Assembly: GCF_025917005.1 (NCBI RefSeq)
Contig: NZ_CP078091.1
Coordinates: 1,798,001 to 1,862,000, forward strand
Direction: 5' to 3'
From: Porphyrobacter sp. ULC335
Lineage (GTDB): Bacteria; Pseudomonadota; Alphaproteobacteria; Sphingomonadales; Sphingomonadaceae
DNA: 64,000 nucleotides
A program made the translations under genes and the position numbers. Of the stretch, positions 26,100 through 35,016 are shown one piece after another. Every line of letters begins with the position of its first letter. The first letter of the stretch is position 1. Below the pieces are notes generated by a model. The model had not been told where the DNA came from. It saw nothing but the letters and a program-made list of their open reading frames with translations, and searched no databases.

Positions 26100-27545
26100 T
26101 CAGGCGGCGTTATCAATCCCGAGATCGCTCAGCTTGCGATACAGCGTCGAGCGCCCGATCCCCAAGCGTCGCGCCACTTCGGTCATCCGCCCGCGATAAT
26201 GGCCGATGGCGAGGCGGATCACGTCAGCTTCGATTTCTTCGAGCGGGCGCAAGTTGCCGTCGGGCGTGTAGAGCATCACGCCCACGCCCTCATGCGCGCT
26301 CGCCACGGTGACGCTGCCCTGTTCGCCGAGCATTTCGCACAGCTGCGGGAAACTGTCGGCCGTAAGCGAATTGCCCTCGCAATAGACCGCAGCGCGGAAC
26401 AGCACCGATTGCAGCTGGCGGACATTGCCCGGCCAGTCATAGGCGGCCAGCAGGGCAAGCGCGCTGTCCGAGACAGAGAGGTGGTTGAGCCCCGGTTGCT
26501 CGCCGATCCGCGCGAGGAAATGGCGGGTCAGCGCCGGAATGTCGCCGGTGCGGTCGCGCAGCGGTGGCAGCACGATCCGGGTCGCAGCCAGTCTTGCCGC
26601 AAGACCTGCATCGAACTGTCCGGCAGCGACCATCCGGTCGAGCCCGACATTGCTTGTCACCAGCAGGCGCACGTCCACTCGGAAACCGTAACTGGCACCG
26701 ACCGGGCGGATGATTCCGCTGTCGAGCGCCTCGGCAAGACGTTGCTGTAGAACGGGGCTCAGACGGTCGATCTCGTCGAGGATCAGGGTGCCGCCGTCGC
26801 AATGCTGGAAGGCGCCGATCTGGCGGTCGAAAGCACCGGGAAAGGAGCCGGGTTCGTGTCCGAACAGAACCGAATCGACTGATCCGAGGGGTACGCTGGC
26901 AAGGCTGACAATCCGGAGCGGATCCTTGGCACGCGGCGAAGCGCCGTGCATCGCGCGCATCAGCATTTCTTTGCCGGTGCCGGTTTCGCCTTCGATCAGC
27001 ACATGACCATGCCCGCGCGCGGCTTTGGCAGCCTGCGCCAACGCGGCGCGGAATTGCGGAGCGGTGCCGATCATTGCGTCGAAATCGAGGCTGGCCGACA
27101 TTTTCTCGGTCAGCGGGGCGAGTTCGTCACGCGGGGATTCGCGGGTGGTGACCGTGCGCAGAGCTTCCATCAACCGGTCGGGGGAGACGGGTTTGACGAG
27201 GTAATCGCTTGCGCCCGCCCGCATCGCTTCGACCGCCAGCAATGGCGAGGCGCTGGTAGTCAGCATCAGGATCGGCAGGGCAGGGCGGCGGGATTTCAAT
27301 TCGGCAATCAGCGCGCAGGCGTCATCGCCCGGCACCCATTGATCGAGCAGGATCGCGGAAAGCTGCATCCCTTCGCGCGTGCCGAGCATCGCGATCGCGG
27401 TTTCGGCATCGGGGGCGACAATCGTGCGCCAGCCATCGCGCGCGGCAATTGCGGTAATGAGCCGGGACTGCGCGGGTTCATCGTCAATCAGCATGACGAT
27501 TCGCGCGTCTTCCTGCGCCTGGGGGAGGCAATCCATCTCTGCCAT
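26100..27545 (-). CDS. NtrC-family response regulator with altered GAFTGA loop
   Basis: A 481-residue three-domain regulator. The receiver (1-130) has the acidic pair LIDDEP at 19-24 and phosphoacceptor Asp68. The AAA+ domain has Walker A GETGTGKE (186-193) and Walker B LILDEIDRL (254-262). The sigma-54 contact loop, normally GAFTGA, reads GSFPGA (233-238). A Fis-type helix-turn-helix ends the protein (VARRLGIGRSTLYRKLSD). With the key Thr replaced by Pro, classical sigma-54 activation is doubtful. No histidine kinase is adjacent. Confidence 0.92.
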   Translation of the reverse strand: MAEMDCLPQAQEDARIVMLIDDEPAQSRLITAIAARDGWRTIVAPDAETAIAMLGTREGMQLSAILLDQWVPGDDACALIAELKSRRPALPILMLTTSASPLLAVEAMRAGASDYLVKPVSPDRLMEALRTVTTRESPRDELAPLTEKMSASLDFDAMIGTAPQFRAALAQAAKAARGHGHVLIEGETGTGKEMLMRAMHGASPRAKDPLRIVSLASVPLGSVDSVLFGHEPGSFPGAFDRQIGAFQHCDGGTLILDEIDRLSPVLQQRLAEALDSGIIRPVGASYGFRVDVRLLVTSNVGLDRMVAAGQFDAGLAARLAATRIVLPPLRDRTGDIPALTRHFLARIGEQPGLNHLSVSDSALALLAAYDWPGNVRQLQSVLFRAAVYCEGNSLTADSFPQLCEMLGEQGSVTVASAHEGVGVMLYTPDGNLRPLEEIEADVIRLAIGHYRGRMTEVARRLGIGRSTLYRKLSDLGIDNAA

Positions 27546-27838
27546 TAGTCTTGCCGCTTAGCTCCCTAGTTCGCCCGGGAACTGTCCCGAAATCGACATC
27601 AGAAGCCTGTGCATAGGGTGGGGAGGTAAAAACGTGATTAAGACTGTGCCGCGGCGGGACACCGAGCCGAAGGTACAGACTCGGGGGAAAGGCTTCGGCC
27701 TCTCACTAAAGGTGACTTGAGATAGCGTGCTTGCTTCGATACGGGAGCGGCATGGGCCACGTGCCCGGAACTTTCGACAACCATTCGGCAACCAATCGCG
27801 CATCAGCGCGTTCGGGTGCTCAAGGGGAATAAGAAATC
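27546..27838. other. Divergent intergenic region before the transhydrogenase operon
   Basis: This 293-base region separates the regulator from the pnt operon. It must hold the promoters of both. The only structures seen are a small aggc-ttcg-gcct hairpin at 27690-27701 and a gggccacgtgcccg patch near 27755 that is not a perfect palindrome. I see no gene in it. Confidence 0.4.
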
Positions 27839-27961
27839 ATGACTGTTCACGACATGGAAAAGGCCACGGCCACCTACAGCGGGTTCATGGCTACGCTCAA
27901 ATGGGCCGTGCCGGTTATCGCGGTGATTACCCTCGCCGTCGTCGCTGCGATCGCCAGCTAA
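27839..27961 (+). CDS. aa3-type cytochrome oxidase subunit IV-like mini-protein (COX4_pro_2)
   Basis: A 40-residue protein: a short polar N-terminus (MTVHDMEKATATYSGFM) then one membrane helix starting LKWAVPVIAVITLA. Size and the Y-x-GFM-x3-KW pattern fit COX4_pro_2, the small subunit IV of aa3 oxidases. In sphingomonads this gene commonly lies just upstream of pntA, as here, 12 bases before the pntAa start. The functional link to transhydrogenase is unclear. GGGG near 27826 may serve as ribosome-binding site. Confidence 0.75.
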   Translation: MTVHDMEKATATYSGFMATLKWAVPVIAVITLAVVAAIAS

Positions 27962-27973
27962 GCCGGCGCCCTA

Positions 27974-29095
27974 GTGAAAATCGCCATCCTGAAAGAGCGC
28001 GCCTCGGGCGAGACGCGCGTCGCCGCCACGCCGGAAACGGTGAAGAAGTTTGCTGCTCTCGGCTGCGCGGTCGCGGTGGAGGCGGGGGCCGGGGTGATCG
28101 CTTCGATCACCGATGAAGCCTATGCCGAAGCCGGGGCGACCGTGGCCGACGCCAGTGCGACGGTGAAGGATGCCGATATCGTTCTCGGCATTCAGGCACC
28201 GGATCTGGCCATGCTGGGGGGCGCCAAGCCCGGTGCATGGGTGGCGGCGCTGTTCGATCCCTTTGCGGCGCGTGAGCGGGTCGATGCCTATGCTGCGGCG
28301 GGATACGAGGCGCTCAGCATGGAGTTCATGCCGCGCATCACCCGCGCGCAGTCGATGGACGTGCTGTCCTCGCAGTCGAACCTCGCCGGTTACAAAGCGG
28401 TGCTGGCAGCGGCGGATGTGTATGGCCGCGCCTTCCCGATGATGATGACGGCGGCGGGCACGGTGCAGGCCGCGCGCGCCTTCATCATGGGCGTGGGCGT
28501 TGCGGGCTTGCAGGCGATTGCCACCGCGCGGCGCCTTGGTGCGCAGGTCTCCGCGACCGACGTGCGCTCGGCCACCAAGGAACAGATCCAGTCGCTCGGC
28601 GCCAAGCCGATCTTCGTCGAGAATGTCGCGGGGATCGAGGGCGAGGGCTCGGGCGGCTATGCCACCGAAATGAGCGAGGAATACCAGAAGGCGCAGGCCG
28701 AACTGGTATCCAGCCACATCGCCAAGCAGGATATCGTCATCACCACGGCGCTGATCCCGGGCCGCGCCGCGCCGCGCCTGATCACCGACGCGCAGATCGC
28801 GACGATGAAGCCGGGCAGCGTGATCTTCGATCTTGCGGTAGCGCAGGGCGGCAATGTCGAGGGCTCGAAGGCGGACGAGGTCGTGGTCAAGCACGGTGTC
28901 AACATCATCGGCTTCTCGAACACGCCCGCGCACCTTCCCGCCGACGCCTCGGCTCTGTTCGCGCGCAACCACTACAATTTCCTCAGCGCCTTCTGGGACA
29001 AGGAAGCGGGCAAGCCCGTGCTCGACGAGGAAATCGGCAACGCCATCCGGCTGACGCAGGGCGGCAAAGTGGTCAACGAGAGGCTGCTCGGTTAA
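27974..29095 (+). CDS. pntAa: NAD(P) transhydrogenase subunit alpha 1 (NAD-binding, dI)
   Basis: A 373-residue soluble dI domain of proton-translocating transhydrogenase, which transfers hydride between NAD(H) and NADP(H) at the inner membrane. Signatures: MKIAILKERASGETRVA, SSQSNLAGYKAV, VGVAGLQAIATARRLGA with the following Asp of SATDVR, and PGSVIFDLAV. Split alpha subunits (Aa/Ab) occur in Rhodospirillum and most Alphaproteobacteria. Start is GTG at 27974. Operon continues with a PH-domain gene, pntAb and pntB. Confidence 0.95.
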   Translation: MKIAILKERASGETRVAATPETVKKFAALGCAVAVEAGAGVIASITDEAYAEAGATVADASATVKDADIVLGIQAPDLAMLGGAKPGAWVAALFDPFAARERVDAYAAAGYEALSMEFMPRITRAQSMDVLSSQSNLAGYKAVLAAADVYGRAFPMMMTAAGTVQAARAFIMGVGVAGLQAIATARRLGAQVSATDVRSATKEQIQSLGAKPIFVENVAGIEGEGSGGYATEMSEEYQKAQAELVSSHIAKQDIVITTALIPGRAAPRLITDAQIATMKPGSVIFDLAVAQGGNVEGSKADEVVVKHGVNIIGFSNTPAHLPADASALFARNHYNFLSAFWDKEAGKPVLDEEIGNAIRLTQGGKVVNERLLG

Positions 29096-29099
29096 GCCG

Positions 29100-29465
29100 A
29101 TGGGCCTGATCAACGCCACGGTCTGGGACGTCGAGGACGCCGCGTCAGATCTCTCCTATGCGCTGGCGCAAGGAGAGGCGGTGCGCTTCGCTTTCAAGCT
29201 GGTGCGCGATTCGATCCTTTTCACTGATCGCCGCATCCTGATGATCGACATTCAGGGGCTGACGGGATCGAAGAAGCGGTTCCTGACGATCCCCTATCGC
29301 GCGATCACCACCTTTACGCTGGAAAGCGCGGGCCACTTCGATCTTGATACCGAACTCACGCTGACCGTTTCGGGCAGTGCGCCGATTGCGTTCAATGTTA
29401 GCCGCGGCGCGGATGTGCCGGGATTGGTGACGCTACTCACCGAATATCTTGCGCCGGGGAAATAG
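29100..29465 (+). CDS. Bacterial PH-domain protein (bPH_1-like) within the pnt operon
   Basis: A 121-residue soluble protein nearly filled by one bacterial pleckstrin-homology fold: VRFAFKLVRDSILFTDRRIL, then SKKRFLTIPYRAITTFTLE and LTLTVSG. The pattern FTDRRxL-x-Gly-Lys-Lys-x-IPY is diagnostic of this family (YvbH/DUF1696-like), which forms ring oligomers of unknown role. It begins four bases after pntAa and ends nine bases before pntAb, so it sits inside the transhydrogenase transcription unit. Confidence 0.85.
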   Translation: MGLINATVWDVEDAASDLSYALAQGEAVRFAFKLVRDSILFTDRRILMIDIQGLTGSKKRFLTIPYRAITTFTLESAGHFDLDTELTLTVSGSAPIAFNVSRGADVPGLVTLLTEYLAPGK

Positions 29466-29474
29466 GGGCGATCC

Positions 29475-29756
29475 ATGGACTTCATTTCAATTCTCAGCAT
29501 CTTCGTACTGGCCTGCTTCGTGGGCTATTACGTCGTCTGGTCGGTGACCCCGGCGCTCCACACTCCGCTGATGGCGGTGACCAATGCGATCTCTTCGGTG
29601 ATCATCGTCGGTGCGCTGATCGCTTCGGCCGAGGCGGCTAGCCCGATTGCCCGATATCTCGGTCTTTTCGGAGTGGTGTTGGCGAGCATCAATATCTTCG
29701 GCGGGTTTGCGGTGACGCAGCGCATGCTCGCAATGTACAAGAAGAAGGAGAAGTAA
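29475..29756 (+). CDS. pntAb: NAD(P) transhydrogenase subunit alpha 2 (membrane, dII part)
   Basis: A 93-residue membrane subunit with three hydrophobic helices (about 4-22, 33-52, 59-78) and a Lys-rich cytosolic tail (MYKKKEK). Motifs VVWSVTPALHTPLMAVTNAIS and NIFGGFAVTQRML match PntAb. It forms, with PntB, the proton channel. It ends three bases before pntB. Confidence 0.95.
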   Translation: MDFISILSIFVLACFVGYYVVWSVTPALHTPLMAVTNAISSVIIVGALIASAEAASPIARYLGLFGVVLASINIFGGFAVTQRMLAMYKKKEK

Positions 29757-29759
29757 GAG

Positions 29760-31304
29760 ATGGACTTCTCCCTGCTTTCCGCAGCCGCATCGGGCGAAGG
29801 CGGCACGCCTGCCTGGGCGATGCTCGCTTACCTCGTTGCGGGTGTGTTTTTCATTCTGGCGCTACGGGGGCTTTCGAGCCCAGCGACCAGTCAGGCGGGC
29901 AACCGTTACGGCATCTTTGGCATGATCCTGGCGGTAGGGACCACGCTGGTTACGCATGTGCCAATGGCCATAATTCCGACAACGGCTGATGACTTTACAG
30001 CACCGGTAGAACGAGTTGTTGATTATTGGACCATCGCGCAGATACTAGCTGCGATCGCTATCGGTGCAGTAATCGGCGTCACAACCGCCCGCCGCATCGC
30101 TATGACTGCGATGCCCGAACTCGTCGCAGGTTTTCACTCGCTGGTTGGTCTGGCCGCCGTGGTGGTCGGCCTTGGCGCGTGGCTTGACCCGCAATCATTT
30201 GGGATTCTCGATCCGCAATCTTTCGGGGGCGCGGAGGGGGCGGGGCAGATCCTTGCGGTCAGCCGGATCGAACTTGGCCTCGGCATTGCCATCGGCGCGA
30301 TCACTTTCTCGGGCTCGGTCATCGCTTTCCTCAAGCTTTCGGGCCGGATGAGCGGTTCGCCGATCATGCTGCCGGGGCGGCATGTCATCAACCTCGGCAC
30401 ACTCGCCGCGATCCTCGGTCTGATCGGGCTTTACACTGTCTCGCCGCAGGGCGGGGCGGGTGAGGGCTGGATGATCCTTGCGGTCGCGGTGCTGGCCTTC
30501 ATCATCGGCTTCCTGCTGATCATCCCGATCGGCGGGGCGGACATGCCCGTGGTCGTTTCGATGCTGAACAGCTACTCGGGCTGGGCCGCCGCGGCGATGG
30601 GCTTCACGCTCGGCAATTCGGCGATGATCATCACCGGGGCGCTGGTCGGCTCCTCCGGCGCGATTCTCAGCTACATCATGTGCCGGGCGATGAACCGCAG
30701 CTTCATCTCGGTGATCGCAGGCGGCTTCGGCGCAGCGCCTGAAGCTGGCGGAGCCGGCGGTGCGCGCGAACAACGTCCCTACAAGCAGGGCAGCGCGGAA
30801 GACGCCGCCTATATGCTCGAACAGGCCGAGAAGGTCATCATCATCCCCGGTTACGGGATGGCGGTGGCCCAGGCCCAGCACGCGCTGCGCGAGATGGGTG
30901 ACAAGCTCAAGGAAAAGGGCGTGGAGGTGAAGTATGCCATCCACCCCGTCGCAGGGCGCATGCCGGGCCACATGAACGTGCTGCTGGCCGAGGCATCGGT
31001 GCCTTACGATGAGGTCTTCGAGCTGGAGGACATCAACTCCGAGTTCGCGCAGTGCGACGTTGCCTTTATCATCGGCGCCAACGACGTGGTGAACCCCGCG
31101 GCCAAGACCGACAAGTCCTCACCCATCTATGGGATGCCGGTGTTCGATGTCGACAAGGCCAAGCAGGTGTTCTTCATCAAGCGTTCGATGGGCGGCGTCG
31201 GCTATGCCGGGGTCGATAACGACGTCTTCTACATGAACCAGACCGTCATGCTGCTGGCCGACGCCAAGAAGATGGTCGAGGAAATCGTCAAGTCGCTCGA
31301 CTGA
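29760..31304 (+). CDS. pntB: NAD(P) transhydrogenase subunit beta
   Basis: A 514-residue subunit with eight to nine membrane helices then the soluble NADP-binding dIII domain. Seen motifs: FHSLVGLAAV, PVVVSMLNSYSGWAAAAMGF, IIPGYGMAVAQAQHALREM (NADP-binding), HPVAGRMPGHMNVLLAEA, and FIIGANDVVNPAA. A short tandem duplication, DPQSFGILDPQSFGG, lies in the loop near residue 143. Stop overlaps the next gene by one base. Confidence 0.95.
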   Translation: MDFSLLSAAASGEGGTPAWAMLAYLVAGVFFILALRGLSSPATSQAGNRYGIFGMILAVGTTLVTHVPMAIIPTTADDFTAPVERVVDYWTIAQILAAIAIGAVIGVTTARRIAMTAMPELVAGFHSLVGLAAVVVGLGAWLDPQSFGILDPQSFGGAEGAGQILAVSRIELGLGIAIGAITFSGSVIAFLKLSGRMSGSPIMLPGRHVINLGTLAAILGLIGLYTVSPQGGAGEGWMILAVAVLAFIIGFLLIIPIGGADMPVVVSMLNSYSGWAAAAMGFTLGNSAMIITGALVGSSGAILSYIMCRAMNRSFISVIAGGFGAAPEAGGAGGAREQRPYKQGSAEDAAYMLEQAEKVIIIPGYGMAVAQAQHALREMGDKLKEKGVEVKYAIHPVAGRMPGHMNVLLAEASVPYDEVFELEDINSEFAQCDVAFIIGANDVVNPAAKTDKSSPIYGMPVFDVDKAKQVFFIKRSMGGVGYAGVDNDVFYMNQTVMLLADAKKMVEEIVKSLD

Positions 31305-31645
31305 TGAAGAAGCTCATTATCTGCCTTCTGCTGATCATCCTGCTGGGGGCGGGGGCGGTATTCACCGGCCTCGCCAACCCGCTGATCGAATGGCAGGTGA
31401 AGAGCGCCCTTACGCAATCCGGCATCGGTGAAAAGCGCGCCGGATGCATGGCCGAACGCATGGTGGACCGGCTGACCGTTCCTCAGCTTTGGAAGCTGCG
31501 ACAGGGCATGGCACCGCAGGCGGGCGAGCCCGAGGAAGGCTACGGCCTCGGCGAACTCGTCAAGCGCCTGCGCCGCGTCGATGATGGCGAGGCGGTCGCC
31601 GTGCTAACCACCTCCGCGGGGCTGTGCGCGATCGGCATCGGCTGA
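31304..31645 (+). CDS. Small membrane-anchored/exported protein, unknown
   Basis: A 113-residue protein with an N-terminal hydrophobic segment (MKKLIICLLLIILLGAGA) acting as a signal or anchor, then a soluble part with two cysteines (RAGCMAERM and AGLCAIG) and a central MVDRLTVPQLWKLRQG. Its ATG overlaps the pntB stop, so it is translated with the transhydrogenase operon. No known family; role in envelope redox is only a guess. Confidence 0.7.
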   Translation: MKKLIICLLLIILLGAGAVFTGLANPLIEWQVKSALTQSGIGEKRAGCMAERMVDRLTVPQLWKLRQGMAPQAGEPEEGYGLGELVKRLRRVDDGEAVAVLTTSAGLCAIGIG

Positions 31646-31734
31646 CGTTTTTGCCCGCCTACCGCTGCGCTGCTTGAGGCGCTTGCTTTTGCTCCCCCGC
31701 ATGCGTCACACTGCGCATGGAGAGGGAGAATATC

Positions 31735-32932
31735 ATGAACCGACTGGCTCTAGCCGCCGCATTGCTCGCAACTGCCGCGCCGCTCGCCGCAGAGACCCAC
31801 CGTGTCGCACCGGGCGAGGGCGCAGGCGAGCGCTTGCAGGAAGCACTGATCCTTGCCGTGCCCGGTGATGTGGTGGAACTGGGCGAAGGACGGTTCACGC
31901 TCACCGACGGGCTCAGCCTCGATGTTGACGGCGTTACTGTCCGCGGCGCGGGGATGGACAAGACCATCCTCGATTTCACCGGCCAGCAGGGTGCGGGCGA
32001 AGGGTTGCTCGTCACGTCCGATAACGTCACCCTGCATGGCTTCGCGATCGAGAACCCCAAGGGTGACGGGATCAAGTCCAAGGGCGCGGACATGATCGTC
32101 TACAACTCGATCCGCGTCGAATGGACTGGCGGGCCCAAGCCGACCAACGGGGCCTACGGCATCTACCCGGTCGAAAGCACGGGCGTGCTGGTGACCCGCT
32201 CGAAGGTGGTGGGCGCGTCGGACGCAGGCATCTACGTCGGCCAGAGTCGCGACATTACGGTGCGGGGCAACCTCGTCGAATACAACGTCGCCGGGATCGA
32301 GATCGAGAACAGCCGCAACGCGCTGGTGACCGAGAATATCGCCACCCATAACACCGGCGGTCTGCTGGTGTTCGACCTGCCCGGCCTGCCGGTCATGGGG
32401 GGCGGCAATGTGATCATGCGGCATAATGTGGTGAAGGATAACGACACCCCCAATTTCGCGCCCCCGGGCAATATCGTCGCCTCCGTGCGGCGCGGCACGG
32501 GCGTGCTGGTGATGGCCAATGATGGCGTGCTGATCGAGGAGAACGCCTTCGAGGGCAACGCCACGGCGCATGTCATGGTGATCGCCTATACCCAGCCCTT
32601 CGATGATGCGCGTTACAATCCCTACGCCCGTAACGTGATCGTCGGCCCCAACGCCTTCGGGCGCGGGGGGGGATGATCCGCAGCTTGATGGCAAGGAGGC
32701 GCTGCTCGAAGCCTTCGGCGGCGCGCTGCCGCCGGTGCTGTGGGACGGAATTGTCGAGGACGGCAATGGCCTGCGCATTGCCGAGGGGGTGACCGGCTGG
32801 ACGCTCAACCTGTCGAAGCCCGGCCAGAGCCTAGCTGAAGCCCGGCCCGGTCCGCTGACCCTGACTCCGCTTGAGTCCTGGGAATTCCCCGAGGTAGGCG
32901 CGCCTGCGGAACTGGAAGCGCGGCTGAAGTGA
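31735..32932 (+). pseudogene. Parallel beta-helix exported protein, frameshifted at a G8 tract (TIGR03805-like)
   Basis: From ATG 31735 (GAGGGAGA before it) a Sec signal (LAAALLATAAPLAA) precedes right-handed parallel beta-helix repeats: GVTVRGAGMDKTIL, DNVTLHGFAIENPKGDGI, DAGIYVGQSRDITVRGN. The frame stops after AFGRGGG within eight Gs at 32665-32672. With one G fewer it continues GRGGDDPQLDG... through VLWDGIVEDGNG to the stop at 32932, giving about 399 residues, the expected family length. Stop overlaps the cytochrome gene. It may be a real mutation, phase variation or sequencing error. Confidence 0.85.
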
Positions 32933-33945
32933 GGCGCGGTGCGGGCCTCCTCGCGCTCGCTTGCGCCACGCTCGGCGGCGCGCTGGCACAGGCGACGGTG
33001 CTCGAACCCGCGCCGGTCAACGACGCCGCGATCACCAGCGCGGCCTTCCCCAAGAACCTGAGCGAATACGCCTTCTTTCAGGACGGGCGCGGGCTTGATC
33101 CGGCGGCACGGGTGTATCCCTATGCTCTCAACACCCCGCTTTGGTCGGACGGGGCAGACAAGCTGCGCTTCATCTATTTGCCCGAAGGCACGAAACTGGT
33201 CGCTGACGGAGAGGGCTTGCTTAAGTTCCCCGTGGGTGCGGCGATCATCAAGACCTTCGCTTTCGGTGAGGGCGAGGAGCGCCGCCTGATCGAGACCCGC
33301 GTGCTGCTTCACCGCGCTGATGGTTGGGTGGCGCTGCCTTATCGGTGGAATGCCGAGCAGACCGAAGCGACGCTGGCGCTGGCAGGCGGCCGGGTCGAAC
33401 TTACGACGCCTGCGGGGGAAGCGATTTCCTATGCCATCCCGAACAAGAACCAGTGCAAGTCCTGCCACGGCAAGGATGGCCAGGTGATCCCCATCGGCCC
33501 GAAAGCCCGTAATCTTTCGGTCAAATGGATGGGAGACATGTTCAAGGCGGGCAATCTTGACCACCTGCCACCGGGCGGCGCGACGATGCCGGTGTGGGCG
33601 GGCTATACCGCCAACAGCCCCGCCGCGCCCTTCGCCCGCGCCTATCTCGATGTGAACTGCGCCCATTGCCACCAGCCCGGGGGCGGCGCGTCCAATTCCG
33701 GCCTTGATCTGCGTTGGGAGCAGCATGATCCGCAAGCCTACGGCATCGGCAAGCGCCCGGTCGCGGCGGGGCGCGGTGCGGGCGAATATGATTTCTCGAT
33801 CGTCGCCGGACACCCGGACGAATCGATCCTGCTCTACCGGATGAACAGCGCCGAACCCGGTATCGCCATGCCCGAACTCGGTAAGTCGAGTATCGACAAG
33901 GACGGCGTGGCGGTGGTGCGGCGCTGGATTGCGGAGATGAAATGA
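32929..33945 (+). CDS. Diheme c-type cytochrome, SO2930/TIGR03806 type
   Basis: A 338-residue periplasmic cytochrome. Heme sites are CKSCH (near residue 182) and CAHCH (near residue 244); signal peptide is LLALACATLGGALAQA. Conserved text is LSEYAFFQDGRG, NTPLWSDGADKLRFIYLP, and GTxMPVWAGYT-like. The start is GTG 32929, four-base overlap with the beta-helix gene. This cytochrome family is known to be paired with a parallel beta-helix protein, role unresolved. The alpha/beta hydrolase at 33942 overlaps its stop. Confidence 0.9.
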   Translation: MRRGAGLLALACATLGGALAQATVLEPAPVNDAAITSAAFPKNLSEYAFFQDGRGLDPAARVYPYALNTPLWSDGADKLRFIYLPEGTKLVADGEGLLKFPVGAAIIKTFAFGEGEERRLIETRVLLHRADGWVALPYRWNAEQTEATLALAGGRVELTTPAGEAISYAIPNKNQCKSCHGKDGQVIPIGPKARNLSVKWMGDMFKAGNLDHLPPGGATMPVWAGYTANSPAAPFARAYLDVNCAHCHQPGGGASNSGLDLRWEQHDPQAYGIGKRPVAAGRGAGEYDFSIVAGHPDESILLYRMNSAEPGIAMPELGKSSIDKDGVAVVRRWIAEMK

Positions 33946-34925
33946 TGAAATGGGTCTGGCGCGGATTGCTTGCGCTTCTGGCGGTGCTGGTGATCGCTTT
34001 CCTCGTCTTCCGCACGCCGGACACGGACGCTGGAGAAATGCGCGCCAAGTATGGCGGGCCGCCATCGCAGTTTGTGACGATCGGTGACGGGGTGACCGTG
34101 CACCTTCGTGACGAGGGGCCGAAGGATGCGCCTGCAATAATCCTGCTCCACGGATCGAATGCCGATCTGCACACGTGGGAGCAGTGGGTGCAGACTCTCA
34201 AGACGAAGTACCGCGTGATCCGTTTCGACCAGGTCGGTCATGGTCTCACCGGTCCTGATCCCAAGGACGATTACAGCCGCGACAATTATGTCGCCGATAT
34301 TCTCGAGGTGGCCGACACGCTTGACCTGAAGCAGTTCGTCCTCGGCGGCAATTCGATGGGCGGCAAGCACGCGCTCGCCTTTGCCGCGGCGCACCCCGAA
34401 CGCCTAACCGGCCTTGTGCTGGTCGACGGCAGCGGCGGGCCGATGCTGAAGCTGGACAACAAGAAAGACGATGACAGCGGCAATATCGGCTTCACCATCG
34501 CCCGGATGCCGGGGGTCAACTTGCTGGTCGAACAGATCACCCCGCGCAGCCTGATTGCGCAGAGCCTTGAGCAATCGGTTTCGGTGAAATCTGTGGCGAG
34601 TGAGGCCGCTGTCGACCGCTACTGGGAACTGCTCCGCTATCCCGGCAACCGCCGCGCGACGCTGAAGCGCTTTGGCTATCCCTATGACCCGCTGTCCGAA
34701 GCACAGATCGCCGCTGTGGCAACGCCGACGTTGATCCTGTGGGGCGAGGAAGACCGGATCATTCCGGTCGAAGCCGGACAATGGCTCGCCAATGTGCTGC
34801 CCAACAACCGGCTGGTGACCTACCCCAAAATCGGCCATCTGCCCCACGAAGAGGCGGCAGCGCAGACCCTTGCCGATCTGGAACCGTGGCTCGTGCAGCA
34901 CGCCTCGCCGCCAAAATCCGAGTAA
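33942..34925 (+). CDS. Membrane-anchored alpha/beta hydrolase
   Basis: A 327-residue protein: N-terminal hydrophobic anchor (VWRGLLALLAVLVIAFLVF), then alpha/beta hydrolase with ILLHGSNADLHTWEQW, RFDQVGHGLTGP, nucleophile elbow GGNSMGGKHA, acid region ILWGEEDRIIPVE and His in KIGHLPHEEA. Likely an exported or periplasm-facing hydrolase, ester or epoxide type unknown. Translationally coupled to the diheme cytochrome (ATGATG at 33942 over its TGA), so it may be a third member of that system. Confidence 0.9.
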   Translation: MMKWVWRGLLALLAVLVIAFLVFRTPDTDAGEMRAKYGGPPSQFVTIGDGVTVHLRDEGPKDAPAIILLHGSNADLHTWEQWVQTLKTKYRVIRFDQVGHGLTGPDPKDDYSRDNYVADILEVADTLDLKQFVLGGNSMGGKHALAFAAAHPERLTGLVLVDGSGGPMLKLDNKKDDDSGNIGFTIARMPGVNLLVEQITPRSLIAQSLEQSVSVKSVASEAAVDRYWELLRYPGNRRATLKRFGYPYDPLSEAQIAAVATPTLILWGEEDRIIPVEAGQWLANVLPNNRLVTYPKIGHLPHEEAAAQTLADLEPWLVQHASPPKSE

Positions 34926-35016
34926 GTCGCCGCCGCGCAGCTTGATCTCTGGACGCGCGGCGCGGTTGCGCCTTAGAGTTGTTCGCACTTGCACACTGAA
35001 TCGAAGGGGCACCCGT

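Noticed and set aside
31750..34137. 795-codon minus-strand frame over beta-helix, cytochrome and hydrolase
   Set aside because: Spans three real plus-strand genes and has no domain-like text.
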